Origin: Stutzerimonas urumqiensis
Lineage (GTDB): Bacteria > Pseudomonadota > Gammaproteobacteria > Pseudomonadales > Pseudomonadaceae
NCBI RefSeq assembly: GCF_003640395.1
Contig: NZ_RBZQ01000004.1
Span: 310,001 to 374,000 of the forward strand
Reading direction: 5' to 3'
DNA length: 64,000 nt
Numbering within the stretch: the stretch's first letter is position 1; each line of letters starts with the position of its first letter. Made by a program: the position numbers and the translations under genes. Positions 63,105 through 64,000 of the stretch are shown here, in pieces. The notes beneath the pieces were generated by a model, which did not search any database, was not told the DNA's origin, and saw only the letters and a program-made list of their open reading frames with translations.

Positions 63105-64000
63105 TCACTGGCAGGCCTCGGCCAGGTGGCGGCCGATGTCATCCAGGCTGTAGATGGCGTCGCTGAGATTGGCTTTGACGATCGCCATCGGCATGCCGTA
63201 GATCACGCTGCTGGCTTCGTCCTGCGCCCACACCTGGCTGCCGCATTGCTTGAGCATTCGGGCCCCTTCACGCCCATCGGCGCCCATGCCGGTGAGAACG
63301 ATCGCCAAGACCTTGTCGTTGAACGACTTGGCGGCCGAGCCGAAGGTGATGTCGACGCAGGGTTTGTAGTTCAGGCGCTCATCGCCCGGCAGGATGCGCA
63401 CCACGCCGCGGGCATCGACCATCATCTGCTTGCCACCGGGCGCCAGCAGGGCCAGCCCCGGGCGCAGGTGATCGCCATCCTCGGCTTCCTTCACGCTGAT
63501 GCGGCATAGCTTGTTCAGCCGCTCGGCGAACGCCTTGGTGAAGGCCGCCGGCATGTGCTGGATCAGCAGAATCGGTGCAGGGAAATGCTCGGGAAGCTGA
63601 GTCAGCACACGCTGCAGCGCGACTGGGCCGCCGGTCGACGTCCCGATCGCGACCAGGCGGTACGCCTTGCGTCGCGGCGCTGGCGATGCCGCGCTTCTCG
63701 GCGCGGCGGCTGCGGTCGTATTTGCCGGCGCAGCAGTACGGCTGGCGGCAAATGTCGGTGCAGGCTGCGCGCTGCTGGGCGCTGGCATCGAGCTGAAGCG
63801 GCGGTTGCTGCGAGCAATGCTGTGCACCTTCTCGCACAGCAGTTGCTTGACCTTGTCCGGGCTGCGCGAAATGTCCTCGAAGTTCTTCGGCAGGAAGTCG
63901 ACCGCGCCCGCGTCCAGCGCATCGAGCGTGACCCTGGCACCTTCGTGCGTGAGCGAGGAGAACATCAGCACCGGCGTCGGACACCGCTGCATGATCTGAC
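63105..64000 (-). CDS. cheB: Chemotaxis methylesterase CheB (5' end outside window)
   Basis: Partial: 298 codons to the right edge, missing the first part of the receiver domain. Visible are the receiver's last segments ([29 protein letters not shown]), an Ala/Pro/Thr-rich linker, and the full methylesterase domain with catalytic Ser in GTSTGGP, His in LIQHMPAAF and Asp in LTGMGADG. Removes methyl groups from receptors on phosphorylation by CheA. Confidence 0.96.
   Translation of the reverse strand, partial: QIMQRCPTPVLMFSSLTHEGARVTLDALDAGAVDFLPKNFEDISRSPDKVKQLLCEKVHSIARSNRRFSSMPAPSSAQPAPTFAASRTAAPANTTAAAAPRSAASPAPRRKAYRLVAIGTSTGGPVALQRVLTQLPEHFPAPILLIQHMPAAFTKAFAERLNKLCRISVKEAEDGDHLRPGLALLAPGGKQMMVDARGVVRILPGDERLNYKPCVDITFGSAAKSFNDKVLAIVLTGMGADGREGARMLKQCGSQVWAQDEASSVIYGMPMAIVKANLSDAIYSLDDIGRHLAEACQ

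Overview
The window is a GC-rich gammaproteobacterial chromosome segment, almost certainly from the Pseudomonas stutzeri (Stutzerimonas) group. The evidence is the tandem pair of cbb3 oxidase operons (the first without ccoQ, the second with it); the match of the first CcoN to the residue numbering of the P. stutzeri cbb3 structure (His60, His207, Tyr251, His257/258, His345, His347); and gene neighbourhoods typical of Pseudomonas (cco-hemN-anr, dnaX-ybaB-recR, speE-alkA-mtn-aroC-prmB-folE, fleQSR, ccmABCDEFGHI, cheB-motCD-parC-parP-cheW). No tRNA, rRNA, CRISPR, insertion sequence or prophage was seen. Coding density is very high and only two gene-free stretches exceed 300 bases (1-349 and 5733-6081).

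Left third (1-19.1 kb): a microaerobic respiration island. It holds an Aer-type aerotaxis receptor, a small hydrolase, ccoNO-P (operon 1, behind a perfect ANR/FNR box), ccoNOQP (operon 2), the maturation genes ccoGHIS with a TauE/SafE-like membrane gene, convergent nadE, then hemN (behind a second ANR box), anr, apt and a SCO1/SenC copper chaperone. Together these make, metallate and regulate high-affinity oxidases and the haem they need at low oxygen. The two cco operons have been partly homogenised: the last 347 bases shared by the ccoO copies differ at two positions.

Middle (19.1-43.5 kb): housekeeping and metabolism. A NitT/TauT-type ABC importer with an extra periplasmic protein; recR-ybaB-dnaX; pdxB divergent from a MATE exporter; a TauE/SafE permease divergent from a LysR regulator; rraB; speE; alkA; two tandem small PLDc_N membrane proteins; methionine salvage mtnBDC with an MFS transporter; aroC; prmB; an isochorismatase-like protein with Ser at the nucleophile position; an Smr protein; folE; a glutathione transferase; and a PLP aminotransferase divergent from a MarR regulator.

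Right third (43.5-64 kb): motility and cytochrome c maturation. fleR, fleS, fleQ and a FliT-like gene form a regulatory block with a sigma-54 promoter ahead of fleS and a FleQ-box-like palindrome ahead of fleQ. The full ccmABCDEFGHI operon supplies the haem-attachment machinery that the c-type subunits CcoO and CcoP need. A FliK-like gene is coupled to a stand-alone FlhB C-terminal-like gene. The window closes with cheW, parP, parC, motD, motC and a truncated cheB.

The observations most worth following are: the branched inverted-repeat structure that captures the ccoG start codon; the structured spacer between the two oxidase operons; the replacement of ccoQ1 by a hairpin and a 13-residue overlapping ORF; the stand-alone FlhB-CC-like/FliK-like pair; and the predicted leaderless, autoregulated marR. 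All of these are sequence-based inferences and none has been tested here.
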